56,193 nucleotides of DNA from Prevotellaceae bacterium UBA711 (GCA_002297545.1 DBLZ01000061.1:1-56193); one strand, 5' to 3'; positions 8,276-16,897 are shown, numbered from the stretch's first letter. Notes: generated by a model not told the origin, from the sequence alone. Program-made: numbers and translations.

Positions 8276-8311
8276 AATTTAGACATGATAATAGTCCTCG
8301 GTTATCGTGTC
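8276..8311 (+). repeat. 36-bp near-exact copy of part of rhuM
   Basis: This segment matches 7488-7523 inside rhuM with a single mismatch (35 of 36) and would encode the same NLDMII-LGYRV peptide, but has no surrounding gene. It lies 42 nt after the rhuM stop codon. It is most simply a remnant of a second rhuM-like gene or a product of recombination between copies. Confidence 0.85.
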
Positions 8312-8397
8312 GTGACAATAACAATGGTGTGGCTGCTTTCTATTGTTGGACGCGCACTCTTACGATAATTCCTCTGATTTGGAGCAAATCATCGGGT

Positions 8398-8604
8398 TTA
8401 TTGCCGTGTAGCCCCTGATGCAGGATATAGTCTCTGTATTACTTTTACGAATGATTTTGGTAGACGGACGTTGCTGAGTTCCGTGGCTTTGGCGAATAAC
8501 GGGGCAATTTGCTCGTCCCTGAAGCCGGCAATGCCGCAGCCGATGCGTGTGACGAGGAATGTCAAGTTCGTATGTTCGCTGGCAGATTGGATGAAATCAT
8601 CCAC
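8398..8604 (-). pseudogene. C-terminal fragment of a phage-type (A1S_2505-like) protein
   Basis: The 68 residues from a GTG codon include DDFIQSASEHTNLTFLVTRI, GCGIAGFRDEQIAPLF and NVRLPKSF, which are the conserved C-terminal half of a small phage-associated protein family of unknown function. The N-terminal half, which normally contains a VFGSN...G.HGAGAA-like block, is missing; the frame stays open only about 16 codons further upstream (to about 8652), with unrelated residues. I therefore call it a 5'-truncated pseudogene rather than a functional gene. It lies at the right end of the AT-rich accessory stretch, close to the terminator of the outer-membrane protein gene. The family assignment is from memory and moderately certain. 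Confidence 0.6.
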
Positions 8605-8684
8605 GTATGGCCGATTTGGGTTTAATGCACAATAGGTCGGTATCGTTTTTCACCTTATATATAATATGCGTACGCGCGAAAGCT

Positions 8685-8712
8685 CCCGCCAGCCTGATGG
8701 CGGGCTGGCGGG
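8685..8712 (-). terminator. Hairpin terminator after the outer-membrane protein gene
   Basis: A 10-bp GC-rich stem (CCCGCCAGCC with GGCTGGCGGG) and an 8-nt loop lie 9 nt past the minus-strand stop codon. The tail AGCTTTCG is only weakly T-rich. Confidence 0.6.
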
Positions 8713-8721
8713 TAAGGGGCT

Positions 8722-11658
8722 TCACTGCTTCTTTTTCGGTGCTATGTTGAACCTGTACACGGCATGCAGCATGCCGTACCTGGGCAGGGACATGTACCAG
8801 GTTTCGGTGCGTCCCTGGGCATTCATGGTCTGGCGTACGTTGGAGATGTTGTTCAGGATGTCGAAACCGTCCAGCATCAGGGTCAGCCTGCCCTTCATTA
8901 GTTTCTTGGCCACACGGATGTTCCATACGAAGTTGTCTGTGTTGAAGGATGCGTCGCCGTATCCCCTGCGGCTGTACATGGTGGCGTCCGTGGAGATTTG
9001 CCACCCCATGGGGATGTCGGCCACGCAGTTGATGCCATAATGGAATGATGCGGCATCCGTGGGGATGAATCCTGCCCTGGGCGAGGTCTGGTGCGTGTAG
9101 GTCACCGAGGCCTTTCCTCCCATGCGTACATGTCCGACTGAGTAATTCATGCGCAATCCCTGCGTCAGGTATGTGGTGTTCACTGCGCTTCTCTGCGGTG
9201 CCACGTCCGCTGACTCGCTGCTGAGGTCTATGCTGTGTTGGTAGGTGGCATTGGTGTTCAGCTCTAGAGTCAGGCGCTTGCTTTTGTCCAGGGGCGTGGA
9301 ATAGGTCACGTTGCCCGACACGCTTCTGTTGCCGTTGACGTTTTCCGGGCGGTAGGTGTAGATGCCCGTCAGGCGGTCGTAGGTATATCCCATGGCCACG
9401 GCATTGCGCGTCAGCTGGTAATCGGCGTTGGCAGAGACCATGCGCTGCTTCTCGGGGCTGTTCCACATGTATTTCAGTCCCCACTGGTGCCCGTGCGTCA
9501 CGCGCAGGTCGCTGTTGCCGGTATACACCTGCAGGGGGTTGTCGTTCGTGCGCACGTCCACGAAATAGTCTATGGAGGCCGGGCTCATGGACATGTTGTA
9601 GTTCATGCTCAGTTCGTGGTAGGACAGCACGCGAAGTTCCTCTGCAAAACGTACCCATCTCTTACGTACCGTGGCTGACGGGCGTACGAACACATACTTC
9701 TTTACGATTGTGGTGTCCGCCAGGGCGGGGCGGTTGTAGTCCAGCCGGTTGCGGTCAATGCTTATGGGGATGTTGAAATCGAAGTACAGGAAGTCTTTCT
9801 TGTAATCTTCCTTGTGCAGGTTAAGGGTCACGACGTGATAGTCGTTCTGCTTCTTCGTGTATTTGCTGTGCTCAGGGTCGTAGGTCTGCGCCATCCAGTC
9901 CGTCACGGAGGGTAGCACGCCCAGTTCGGGCCATTCGCCCGGATTCTGCGTCAAGCGGTCCAGGCGGAAGAGGCCGTAGTCCTGCCATGTGTTATCCGTG
10001 GCATACTCGTAGGACGGCTTGAGGAGCACATTGCGTCCCAGCGCCCAACAGAAGTACGAGGCCTTGACGGCAGCGGAATGGCTGCCGAAGCCGTTGCCGG
10101 CATACTCGTTTCTCAGGTCAATGGGAGTACTTCCCAGGGGATAGTCGTAGAGCTTGTGCGCGAAGTTGTCGTGGTGGCTGTTGACATAGTTGCCGCGTGC
10201 CTCCACCAGGATGTTGTCATGGGTGTGCGGCAGTTTCACGGCGGCCTGCGCATTGGCTCCGGCCGACAGGTAGAAGCCGTCGTGCATGCCAGCGTCGGAC
10301 ACACGGTTGATGATGCCTGCCAGCTTTGTCGGGTTCACGTCGGGCGCGAACAGGGTGTCCAGGGAGGCGTCCGACAGGTTGTCTGCCGTGGACCGCAGCG
10401 AGCGGTTGAGGCTGTTGCCGCTGTTGGAGGAGTAGAAGAAGCTGGGGTCTACCGTGACGTTGACCCATTTGCTGTAGAACGTCCAGTTGTGTGAGGTGCT
10501 GAAGTACAGGTCGTGCTTGCTGCTGGTATTCCGTATGCGGCCATACACGTCTCCACTTTGCAGGAAGGACTGGCTGGCGGTCAGCTCCTTGGTTCTTGAG
10601 TCGGTGTGGTTCACCGTGGCCTCGCCCTCCACCTTGAACCTGTGCATGCGGTCGTTGACGAGATAGTTCACACCGCCGTTCTGCGTGGTCTTCATTCCAT
10701 CGGCCACGGCCGGCATCCATTCGCTGTTTTGCCCGGGACGTTGCATGTCGTTCAGGTTATTGACATTGGCAAAGGCCGACAGGCGCGAGTGTGTGGTGAA
10801 CCTTAGGGCGAAGAGGCGTGCCATGTACCGTTCGTTTGTGCCGCCCCCGGCCTCCACGTTGCCCAGCCAGCCGATTTGGTATTCCTTCTTCAGCCTGACG
10901 TCCATGACCAGCTGCTCGTCGCCCATGTTCCTGCCAAGCAACTTGCCGGTCCTGCCCATGTTGTCGTACACTCTGACGTCCTTCACCATGTACGTGGGCA
11001 GGTTCTCCAGCATGATGGTGCGGTCCTTCTTGAAGAAGTCCTCGCCGTTCAGCAGCAGGCTTTCCACCTGCTTGCCGTTGACCAGGATGCGCCCGTCGTC
11101 CTTCAGTTCCACTCCTGGCAGCTGTCGTATCAGCGCGTCCAGCATGGAGCCTTCCTCCAGCTGGAAGGCGTCGGCATTGTACACTATCGTGTCTCCGCGG
11201 ACGTAGAACTTTACCTTCGTGGCCTTTACCGTCACCTCGTCCAATGTCGTTTCGCGTGGATGGCGCTTCATCAATATGGGGTCGAGAAGTATCGCTTTCT
11301 CGCTCTTCCTCAGTTTGTCAATCTTGTATGGCATGGTGACTGTCCGGTACTTCTCCTTGCTCATGCGCAGGACGTATTCTCCTGCCTCCGGTATGGCGAG
11401 GAAGTATATGGGACGCAGATCGGCTACACCCATGTTTGCATTGATGACCCACTCGAAGACCAGTGTGCTGTCCTTGGTCAGCAGCTGCGCCTTAACGTCA
11501 ATCATGGGTTGGCGGGTAACATGGTCCAGAACCTGTCCATAGATTACATGGTATTCTTTCTTCATCATGTCGTCAAGCGTGATGAGGGGTTTGTCCTGTG
11601 CCCTGCTGCAGAGGCAGGAGAGAAGCATGATTAAATGCAGAAGTCTTTTCATTTCCAT
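8722..11658 (-). CDS. TonB-dependent-receptor-like outer-membrane beta-barrel protein
   Basis: About 978 residues. It starts MEMKRLLHLIMLLSCLCSRA, a signal peptide. Residues about 35-130 are a carboxypeptidase-regulatory-like domain (YGQVLDHVTRQPMIDVKAQL). A plug-like segment follows (VRGDTIVYNADAFQLEEGSM, then LPGVELKDDGRILVNGKQVE), then a long beta-barrel rich in aromatic and polar alternation, ending YRFNIAPKKKQ. This is the architecture of the Bacteroidota outer-membrane family with an OMP_b-brl_3-type barrel, smaller than SusC; no SusD partner is present. The frame could extend to 11940, but a promoter box at 11682-11689 and the signal peptide support the start at 11658. Ligand unknown. 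It is transcribed alone. Confidence 0.85.
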   Translation of the reverse strand: MEMKRLLHLIMLLSCLCSRAQDKPLITLDDMMKKEYHVIYGQVLDHVTRQPMIDVKAQLLTKDSTLVFEWVINANMGVADLRPIYFLAIPEAGEYVLRMSKEKYRTVTMPYKIDKLRKSEKAILLDPILMKRHPRETTLDEVTVKATKVKFYVRGDTIVYNADAFQLEEGSMLDALIRQLPGVELKDDGRILVNGKQVESLLLNGEDFFKKDRTIMLENLPTYMVKDVRVYDNMGRTGKLLGRNMGDEQLVMDVRLKKEYQIGWLGNVEAGGGTNERYMARLFALRFTTHSRLSAFANVNNLNDMQRPGQNSEWMPAVADGMKTTQNGGVNYLVNDRMHRFKVEGEATVNHTDSRTKELTASQSFLQSGDVYGRIRNTSSKHDLYFSTSHNWTFYSKWVNVTVDPSFFYSSNSGNSLNRSLRSTADNLSDASLDTLFAPDVNPTKLAGIINRVSDAGMHDGFYLSAGANAQAAVKLPHTHDNILVEARGNYVNSHHDNFAHKLYDYPLGSTPIDLRNEYAGNGFGSHSAAVKASYFCWALGRNVLLKPSYEYATDNTWQDYGLFRLDRLTQNPGEWPELGVLPSVTDWMAQTYDPEHSKYTKKQNDYHVVTLNLHKEDYKKDFLYFDFNIPISIDRNRLDYNRPALADTTIVKKYVFVRPSATVRKRWVRFAEELRVLSYHELSMNYNMSMSPASIDYFVDVRTNDNPLQVYTGNSDLRVTHGHQWGLKYMWNSPEKQRMVSANADYQLTRNAVAMGYTYDRLTGIYTYRPENVNGNRSVSGNVTYSTPLDKSKRLTLELNTNATYQHSIDLSSESADVAPQRSAVNTTYLTQGLRMNYSVGHVRMGGKASVTYTHQTSPRAGFIPTDAASFHYGINCVADIPMGWQISTDATMYSRRGYGDASFNTDNFVWNIRVAKKLMKGRLTLMLDGFDILNNISNVRQTMNAQGRTETWYMSLPRYGMLHAVYRFNIAPKKKQ

Positions 11659-11681
11659 AGTCTTTGGGTTTTTGTCTGTGG

Positions 11682-11715
11682 CAAAGATATGGCAAATAAT
11701 CATGCCGCCCACCAA
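11682..11715 (-). promoter_or_regulatory. Promoter of the outer-membrane protein gene
   Basis: On the minus strand, TATCTTTG (11689-11682) is an exact -7 box, with TTG at 11715-11713 and a 23-nt spacer. It lies 23 nt before the chosen ATG and supports that start over the one at 11940. Confidence 0.65.
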
Positions 11716-11951
11716 TTGAAAGGCCACCCGGGGCAAGATTGTATGAAAATCATACACTTTCGGCAGGGCCTGTTCCCGAAGGCGGACATGGACATGCCTT
11801 TTGTGGGAATTTGGGGTCAGCGGGTATTTCCGGTTGGTGAGGCCAGGCAACGCCCTCTTGGGTGGTCTGCACCAACTTTCCATGAGAGCACAACGCCCCA
11901 TCTGCCAAGTGAGGGTATAGGCTGCGGGCTGAAGGTCCAACAGCGGTCAGT

Positions 11952-11977
11952 CCAAGGCAAGCGAAGCGGCGCCTTGG
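11952..11977. repeat. REP-like hairpin, copy A
   Basis: Stem CCAAGGC/GCCTTGG encloses a loop region that is the exact reverse complement of copy B (12100-12125). Compared with copy B, the stem differs only by a paired A/T to G/C exchange. Confidence 0.75.
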
Positions 11978-12099
11978 GGATATAGTTAGCAAGAGGGCAT
12001 GCGCTCTGAAAGGCAAAAGCGTTGATATTCAACACCCGGGCACCACCTCATTACCGCTTATGCCCTTTCAGGGCGTAAGATGCTGGGTGGACATGATAC

Positions 12100-12125
12100 C
12101 CAGGGCGCCGCTTCGCTTGCCCTGG
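12100..12125. repeat. REP-like hairpin, copy B (inverted relative to A)
   Basis: Stem CCAGGGC/GCCCTGG with interior GCCGCTTCGCTT; the stem extends one more pair outward. It is identical to the reverse complement of copy A except for one compensated base pair. Confidence 0.75.
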
Positions 12126-12233
12126 GCTGCGGGCTTGTTGCCCCTCCGGGGCGTCCGTGGCGGCTAATTTCCCGGGGCTTACCAACAGGAAGTATCCGCT
12201 GACCCGGGATTGGTCTTCGTGATGAAGCCTTCA

Positions 12234-12293
12234 ATGTCAGGGGTGGTAGTGCCAGGCTTGTTGGTGTCTGGGTTGTTGGTGCCAGGGTTGGTA
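12234..12293. repeat. Four 15-bp tandem repeat units
   Basis: Units at 12234, 12249, 12264 and 12279 are variants of GTGCCAGGCTTGTTG. On the minus strand they would read as a 5-residue (xPGTN/xPDTN) repeat, but no credible gene contains them. Confidence 0.65.
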
Positions 12294-12295
12294 TT

Positions 12296-12334
12296 AAAAA
12301 AGACAGTGGAACTGCCACGAGGAGTTCCACTGTC
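12296..12334 (-). terminator. Intrinsic terminator of tRNA-Leu
   Basis: A perfect 12-bp stem (12302-12313 with 12323-12334) with a 9-nt loop, followed on the minus strand by six Ts. It sits 10 nt past the 3' end of the tRNA. Confidence 0.9.
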
Positions 12335-12344
12335 AACCAATTCG

Positions 12345-12426
12345 TACGCCTGATAGGACTCGAACCTACACGCATCGCTGCACCAGATCCTAAGTCTGGC
12401 GTGTCTACCAATTCCACCACAAGCGC
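12345..12426 (-). tRNA. tRNA-Leu (anticodon TAG)
   Basis: On the minus strand the 82-nt gene begins GCGCTTG, contains the D-loop GGTGGAATTGGTAGACAC, the anticodon arm CCAGA-CTTAGGA-TCTGG with anticodon TAG, a long variable arm, and the T-arm GTAGG-TTCGAGT-CCTAT. The acceptor stem closes with CAGGCGT (two wobble pairs) and discriminator A. CCA is not encoded. The long variable arm and sequence identify a leucine tRNA reading CUA/CUN codons. Confidence 0.95.
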
Positions 12427-12439
12427 GACTTAGCGAGTG

Positions 12440-12447
12440 CAAAGGTA
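12440..12447 (-). promoter_or_regulatory. -7 box TACCTTTG for tRNA-Leu
   Basis: An exact TAnnTTTG match on the minus strand, 13 nt before the tRNA 5' end. No clear TTG at the usual distance. Confidence 0.6.
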
Positions 12448-12575
12448 AGCATTTTTTCTGGAATACGCGGCATAGTCGGGCTATTATCTTTGCCGGCTTC
12501 TTTTTGACGTGGCGTTTGATGCGGCGGTACTTGCGCTGCGGTGGAGGGGGATGCGTGGTGGATGGCACGTGTGCC

Positions 12576-13763
12576 CTACAGTTCCACGGCGGAGAGCTCG
12601 GCATAAGCCTTCTGGTAGGCTCTTTCGGCATCCAGGGCCTTGTCCACGGCATCGTAGTAGAGGCCTATGCCCACGAGGTAGTCGAGTACGGAGATTTCGC
12701 CCTCGTTCAGTGCGGTTTTCAGCAAGAGGCAGTTGTTGCATCCGTCCAGTGCAGTACGGTAGGTGTCGGCTGCGGCCTTCAGTCCGCTTGTGCGCTGGTA
12801 GAGGATTTCCAGGTTGCCGCGCCATTGCCATCGTGCATCGTTGTGGCGTGCTTCGGCTGCGCGTACGGCAGCCTTTGCCTGGCGTACGCGGTTCCTGTTG
12901 GACCACAAGGGCAAAGACATGCCTACGGCTATGCCCTGGTGGCGGTTGCCTCCATGCTCGAACTCGCCCTCGTAGCCCAGGGAGACGGAGGGCAGGTTCA
13001 TGGTCTTGCTCAGTGAGAGTTCCTTCTTGCCCAGCTCTATTTCCTGTCCGGTGTATGCCAGGGCGGGGTTCTTGGCCTCGGCCGTGGCGTACCAGTCGCG
13101 GAAGTCGGCCGGCAGGACTATGGGCGCGTATTTCGACTGGGTGAAGGCAACGCCCTCTCCCCCGTTGAGGCGTGTCAGTTTGGAGAGTACTGCCTGTTGC
13201 TCGGCCTCCATCAGCGTCATTTGGCTTTTCAGTGTGGACAGGCTCAGCATCACGTTGTTGTATTCCAGCTGGTTGCCTTCGCCGTTGTCCATGCGCTGTT
13301 TCTGTCCCTCGGCTATGGTCTGGGCGTGGGCCAGGCGCGTGTGCAGTTCGTTCAGCATGGCGTTGTAGTAGACAAGGTCCAGGCAGAGCAGCTTGGCCTC
13401 CAGGAGGATGGCCATTCGGTCTGTGCGGTATTGCCAGTCCACCAGCTTGTCCTTCTCTCCTGCCACCTTGCTTTTCAGGCCAGAGAGCGTTGCCATGTCG
13501 AAGGTCTGCGACAGGCTGACGTTCTGCTTGTTGTTGACTGCCACGGGGCTGCCCCACGCATAGTTGTAGCCTATCTCCGGGTCGGCAAGCGTGAGGCCGG
13601 TGTGGTTCTCCAGGCGCTGTGCTTCGGCCGTTTGGCGCAAGGCCTGCAGCGTGGTGTTGTTCTTCTCTATGGCTTGCAGGACGGAGGCTATGCCGTCGGT
13701 CTGTGCACGTAGGGCCATGGTGCAGGCCAAGGTTGCTATGGCAAGTAATGTCTTTTTCATCAT
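12576..13763 (-). CDS. TolC-family outer-membrane efflux protein
   Basis: About 395 residues, starting MMKKTLLAIATLACTMALRA (signal peptide). The long alpha-helical coiled stretches, the DPEIGYNYAWGSPVAVNNKQ and YEGEFEHGGNRHQGIAVGMS beta-strand blocks, and the repeated internal architecture are those of the outer-membrane factor family. It overlaps the RND pump gene by 4 nt (ATGA), the last gene of an adaptor-pump-channel operon. It would form the outer-membrane duct that connects to the adaptor and pump for metal export from periplasm or cytoplasm. A longer frame reaching 14165 lies inside the pump gene and was rejected because the signal peptide and overlap fix the start at 13763. Confidence 0.88.
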   Translation of the reverse strand: MMKKTLLAIATLACTMALRAQTDGIASVLQAIEKNNTTLQALRQTAEAQRLENHTGLTLADPEIGYNYAWGSPVAVNNKQNVSLSQTFDMATLSGLKSKVAGEKDKLVDWQYRTDRMAILLEAKLLCLDLVYYNAMLNELHTRLAHAQTIAEGQKQRMDNGEGNQLEYNNVMLSLSTLKSQMTLMEAEQQAVLSKLTRLNGGEGVAFTQSKYAPIVLPADFRDWYATAEAKNPALAYTGQEIELGKKELSLSKTMNLPSVSLGYEGEFEHGGNRHQGIAVGMSLPLWSNRNRVRQAKAAVRAAEARHNDARWQWRGNLEILYQRTSGLKAAADTYRTALDGCNNCLLLKTALNEGEISVLDYLVGIGLYYDAVDKALDAERAYQKAYAELSAVEL

Positions 13764-16700
13764 GATATGTTGTTGTTGGTTTCGATGCTGTTGACAGGCT
13801 CCACACGTGAGTGGTCCTTGCTGTTGGTGAGCAGATACATGATGGGAACTATGAAACCGTTGAGTAGTGTGGAAGTGAACAATCCGCCCAGAATGACCTT
13901 GGCCATGGGGCTTTGGATTTCGTTTCCGGGCAGGTCGCCCCCTATGACCATGGGGATGAGCGCCAGGGCCGAGGTGAGTGCCGTCATGAGTATGGGGTTC
14001 AGGCGGTCGGCGGACCCGTGCATCACGGCCTGGCGCAATGTCATTCCCTCGGCGCGGAGGTCGTTGTAGCGGGCTATCAGCAGCATGCCGTTGCGTGTGG
14101 CTATGCCGAAGAGCGATATGAACCCAATGATGGCGGGGATGCTGACGACTCCGTCCGTGCACCATATCGCCATCACACCCCCTATGAGGGCCAGGGGCAG
14201 GTTGAGCAGTATGACAAGGGACTGCACTACATTGCGGAACTGGTTGAACAGCAGCAGGAATATGACCAGAATGGAGAAGACGGACGCAATGAGCAGTATG
14301 CGCGATGCCGCCTGCTCGCTCTCGAACTGTCCGCCGTATTCCACGTGATAGCCCTCGGGCAACTGTATTTCCTTGTCAATGCGTTCCTTCACGTCGTTCA
14401 CCACGCCCAGCAGGTCGCGTCCGGCCACATTGGCCGAGATGACTATCTTGCGGGCCACGTTCTCGCGGTTGATGGTGTTGGGACCCATGGCCGAGGTGAC
14501 GTCCGCAATGTTGCCCAGCGGAATCTTCCTGCCGTTGGCGTCTATGATGAGCTCCCTTATCCGCTCCATGCTCGAACGGCTCTCGTCGTTGACCCTGAGC
14601 GTGAGGTCGAAGGAACGGTTGCCCTCGTACACCATGGAGACGGCCTCGCCGGAGAGGAGCACACCGACGATGCGTGCGAACTCCGGCATCGTCACCCCGT
14701 ACTTGGCCATGACGTCGCGCCTGGGCACAATCTTCAGCTGCGGGCGTTCCACCTGTTGCTCCACGTTCAGGTCGGCCAGCCCCTCCACGTCGTGCACGGC
14801 CTCCTTTATGCGGTTGCCCAGGGCGTACATGCGGTTGAGGTCGGTGCCGAAGAGCTTTATGGCAATGTTGGCGCGTGTGCCGGAGAGCATGGCATCTATG
14901 CGGTGTGTGATGGGTGCACCCACTTCCACGTTGATGCCCGGCACAGCCTTCAGCCTCTCGCGTATGTCGGCCGACAGTTCGTCCTTGGAACGCTTGTCCA
15001 GCACGAACGGTGCCTCAATCTCGGACGTATTCACCCCGAGGGCATGCTCGTCCAGTTCTGCACGTCCGGTCTTGCGTCCCACGGTCTGTATCTCGGGTAT
15101 GCCAAGCAGTATTTCCTCCACCTTGGCACCCAGCTTGTCCGATTCCTCCAGTGAGATTCCCGGCAGGGTGCTGACATTGATGGTGAAGGAACCTTCGTTG
15201 AACGGTGGCAGGAAACTGCGTCCCAGTCCGGTGAAGATGGCCAGTGCTGCCACGAAAACCACGCCGGTGGCCGTGAGCACCGTGCGGCGGTGGCGGATGG
15301 AGCGCTCCAGGAGCACGGCATAGGCTGCCTTCAGCTTGCGTGCCACGGCCGGTTCCTGTTCCGCCTTGCCGTCATTGCCCTTCTTCCCCTTGCCCAGAAG
15401 GTAGCTGCACAGCACCGGTGTGAGCGTGAGCGCCACCACTGTGGAGGCGCACAACGAGGTGATGAAGGCTATGCCGAGCGGCACCAGCAGCCGGCCCTCC
15501 ATGCCGGTGAGGAAGAACAAGGGGACGAAACTTGCTATGATGATGAGCGTGGAGTTCAGTATGGGCATGCGTACCTCGCGCGAGGCCTCGAAGACCACGG
15601 TCAGCAGGGGGCGCCGTTGCGCCTGCGGGAGGTTGCGGTTCTCCCTAAGCCGTTTGAACACGTTCTCCACGTCCACTATGGCATCGTCCACCAGCGAGCC
15701 TATGGCTATGGCCATGCCGCCGAGGCTCATGGTGTTGATTGTCAGCCCCATGAGATGCAGCACGAGGATGGACACCACGAGGGCCAGTGGAATGGTCACC
15801 AGGGAGATGAGCGTGGTGCGCACGTTCATCAGGAACACGAACAGGACGATGACCACGAAGATGCCACCCTCCAGGAGCGAGCTCTTCACGTTGTCGATGG
15901 AACTGTTGATGAAGCGTTCCTGGCGGTAGATGTCCGTGGACATGTGCACGTCAGGCGGCAGGTTCTTCTGCAACTCGGCCAAGGCCGCGTCCAGTTTGCC
16001 GGTGAGTTCCAGGGTGCCCGTGTGCGGCTGTTTGGTGATGGTGATCATCACGGCCGGTTTGGTGCGGTGCGACGCCACTCCCGTCTTGGGCGTGCGGTTG
16101 CCTATCTTCACCTCGGCAATGTCGCGCAGCAGTATGGGCACGTCGCCGGCCGTCTTCACCACGGCATTGCCCAGCGCCTCCACGTTGTTGGTGGAAAGGA
16201 CGCCGCGGATGATGTACTCGTTGCCGTATTCGTACAGTATGCCTCCGGCCGTGTTCTGGTTCATGTCCTGCACGGCGGCATACACTTCGTCCAGTGCTAT
16301 GCCGTAGTGCTTCATGCGTGCGGGGTCGGGCAGTATCTGGTATTCCTTTATCTCACCTCCCAGCACCGTCACCTGGGCTACACCGCCTGTGGCCAACACC
16401 CGCGGGCGTATGGTCCAGTCGGCAATGGTGCGGAGGTCTTGCATGGAGGTGGAGTCCGATGTCAGCGCCACGAACATCATCTCGCCCAGGATGGACGACT
16501 GGGGACCCAGCATGGGTGTCCCCACGTTCCGGGGAAGCGCGTCGCTTACGGTGGCTATCTTTTCGGAGACAATCTGTCGGGCGCGGTATATGTCGGTGCC
16601 CCAGTCGAATTCCACCCACACGATGGAGAAGCCCGTGGTGGACGAAGAGCGCACACGGCGAACGTCCGTGGCACCGTTGACGGCAGTTTCCAGCGGGAAG

Positions 16701-16897
16701 GTCACCAGTTGCTCCACTTCCTCCGGGGCCATGCCGTTGGCTTCGGTCATCACCACCACGGTGGGTGCATTGAGGTCGGGGAAGACATCCACGTCCATGG
16801 TCTTGGCCGTGTACACTCCGGCCACCATCAGCAGCACGGCCGAGAGCAGCACCACGAGACGGTTGTCCAGCGAGAATCGTATGATTTTGTCAAGCAT
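13760..16897 (-). CDS. Heavy-metal efflux RND permease (CusA/CzcA family)
   Basis: The 1045-residue protein is full length for an HME-RND pump. It begins MLDKIIRFSLDNRLVVLL, has two large periplasmic loops between TM1-TM2 and TM7-TM8, and twelve predicted TM helices. The TM4 region at about residues 394-411 reads AIAIGSLVDDAIVDVENV, with the paired acidic residues needed for proton relay. This motif differs from the classical CzcA motif (DFGIIVDGAVV) and from the CusA motif (AIGAMVDAA), so the metal cannot be named; it fits the less characterised HME5-like group. The gene lies between the adaptor (22 nt upstream) and the TolC-family gene (4-nt overlap). Substrates are probably divalent or monovalent heavy metals; other compounds cannot be excluded. 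Confidence 0.92.
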   Translation of the reverse strand: MLDKIIRFSLDNRLVVLLSAVLLMVAGVYTAKTMDVDVFPDLNAPTVVVMTEANGMAPEEVEQLVTFPLETAVNGATDVRRVRSSSTTGFSIVWVEFDWGTDIYRARQIVSEKIATVSDALPRNVGTPMLGPQSSILGEMMFVALTSDSTSMQDLRTIADWTIRPRVLATGGVAQVTVLGGEIKEYQILPDPARMKHYGIALDEVYAAVQDMNQNTAGGILYEYGNEYIIRGVLSTNNVEALGNAVVKTAGDVPILLRDIAEVKIGNRTPKTGVASHRTKPAVMITITKQPHTGTLELTGKLDAALAELQKNLPPDVHMSTDIYRQERFINSSIDNVKSSLLEGGIFVVIVLFVFLMNVRTTLISLVTIPLALVVSILVLHLMGLTINTMSLGGMAIAIGSLVDDAIVDVENVFKRLRENRNLPQAQRRPLLTVVFEASREVRMPILNSTLIIIASFVPLFFLTGMEGRLLVPLGIAFITSLCASTVVALTLTPVLCSYLLGKGKKGNDGKAEQEPAVARKLKAAYAVLLERSIRHRRTVLTATGVVFVAALAIFTGLGRSFLPPFNEGSFTINVSTLPGISLEESDKLGAKVEEILLGIPEIQTVGRKTGRAELDEHALGVNTSEIEAPFVLDKRSKDELSADIRERLKAVPGINVEVGAPITHRIDAMLSGTRANIAIKLFGTDLNRMYALGNRIKEAVHDVEGLADLNVEQQVERPQLKIVPRRDVMAKYGVTMPEFARIVGVLLSGEAVSMVYEGNRSFDLTLRVNDESRSSMERIRELIIDANGRKIPLGNIADVTSAMGPNTINRENVARKIVISANVAGRDLLGVVNDVKERIDKEIQLPEGYHVEYGGQFESEQAASRILLIASVFSILVIFLLLFNQFRNVVQSLVILLNLPLALIGGVMAIWCTDGVVSIPAIIGFISLFGIATRNGMLLIARYNDLRAEGMTLRQAVMHGSADRLNPILMTALTSALALIPMVIGGDLPGNEIQSPMAKVILGGLFTSTLLNGFIVPIMYLLTNSKDHSRVEPVNSIETNNNIS

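Larger units (their letters stand above)
11716..12295. other. Non-coding stretch with REP-like hairpins and a short tandem repeat
   Basis: No supportable gene. It contains two inverted copies of a 26-nt hairpin (11952-11977 and 12100-12125), further short palindromes such as GCCCTTTCAGGGC (12062-12074) and GCCCCTCCGGGGC (12138-12150), and four 15-bp tandem units at 12234-12293. Minus-strand open frames here run through the tRNA and are not credible. Confidence 0.6.

Noticed and set aside
11659..11940. N-terminal extension of the outer-membrane protein to 11940
   Set aside because: The signal peptide lies at 11658 and a good promoter sits between the two candidate starts.
12345..12426. tRNA-Leu as attachment site of an integrated element
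   Set aside because: No integrase nearby and no partial tRNA copy seen in the flanking sequence.
12485..12492. TATCTTTG on the plus strand
   Set aside because: It matches the -7 consensus but faces the 3' end of the TolC-type gene on the other strand, with no plus-strand gene behind it.
12179..12652. 157-codon minus-strand frame across tRNA-Leu
   Set aside because: It would translate the tRNA and its terminator; the tRNA and stem-loop explain the region.
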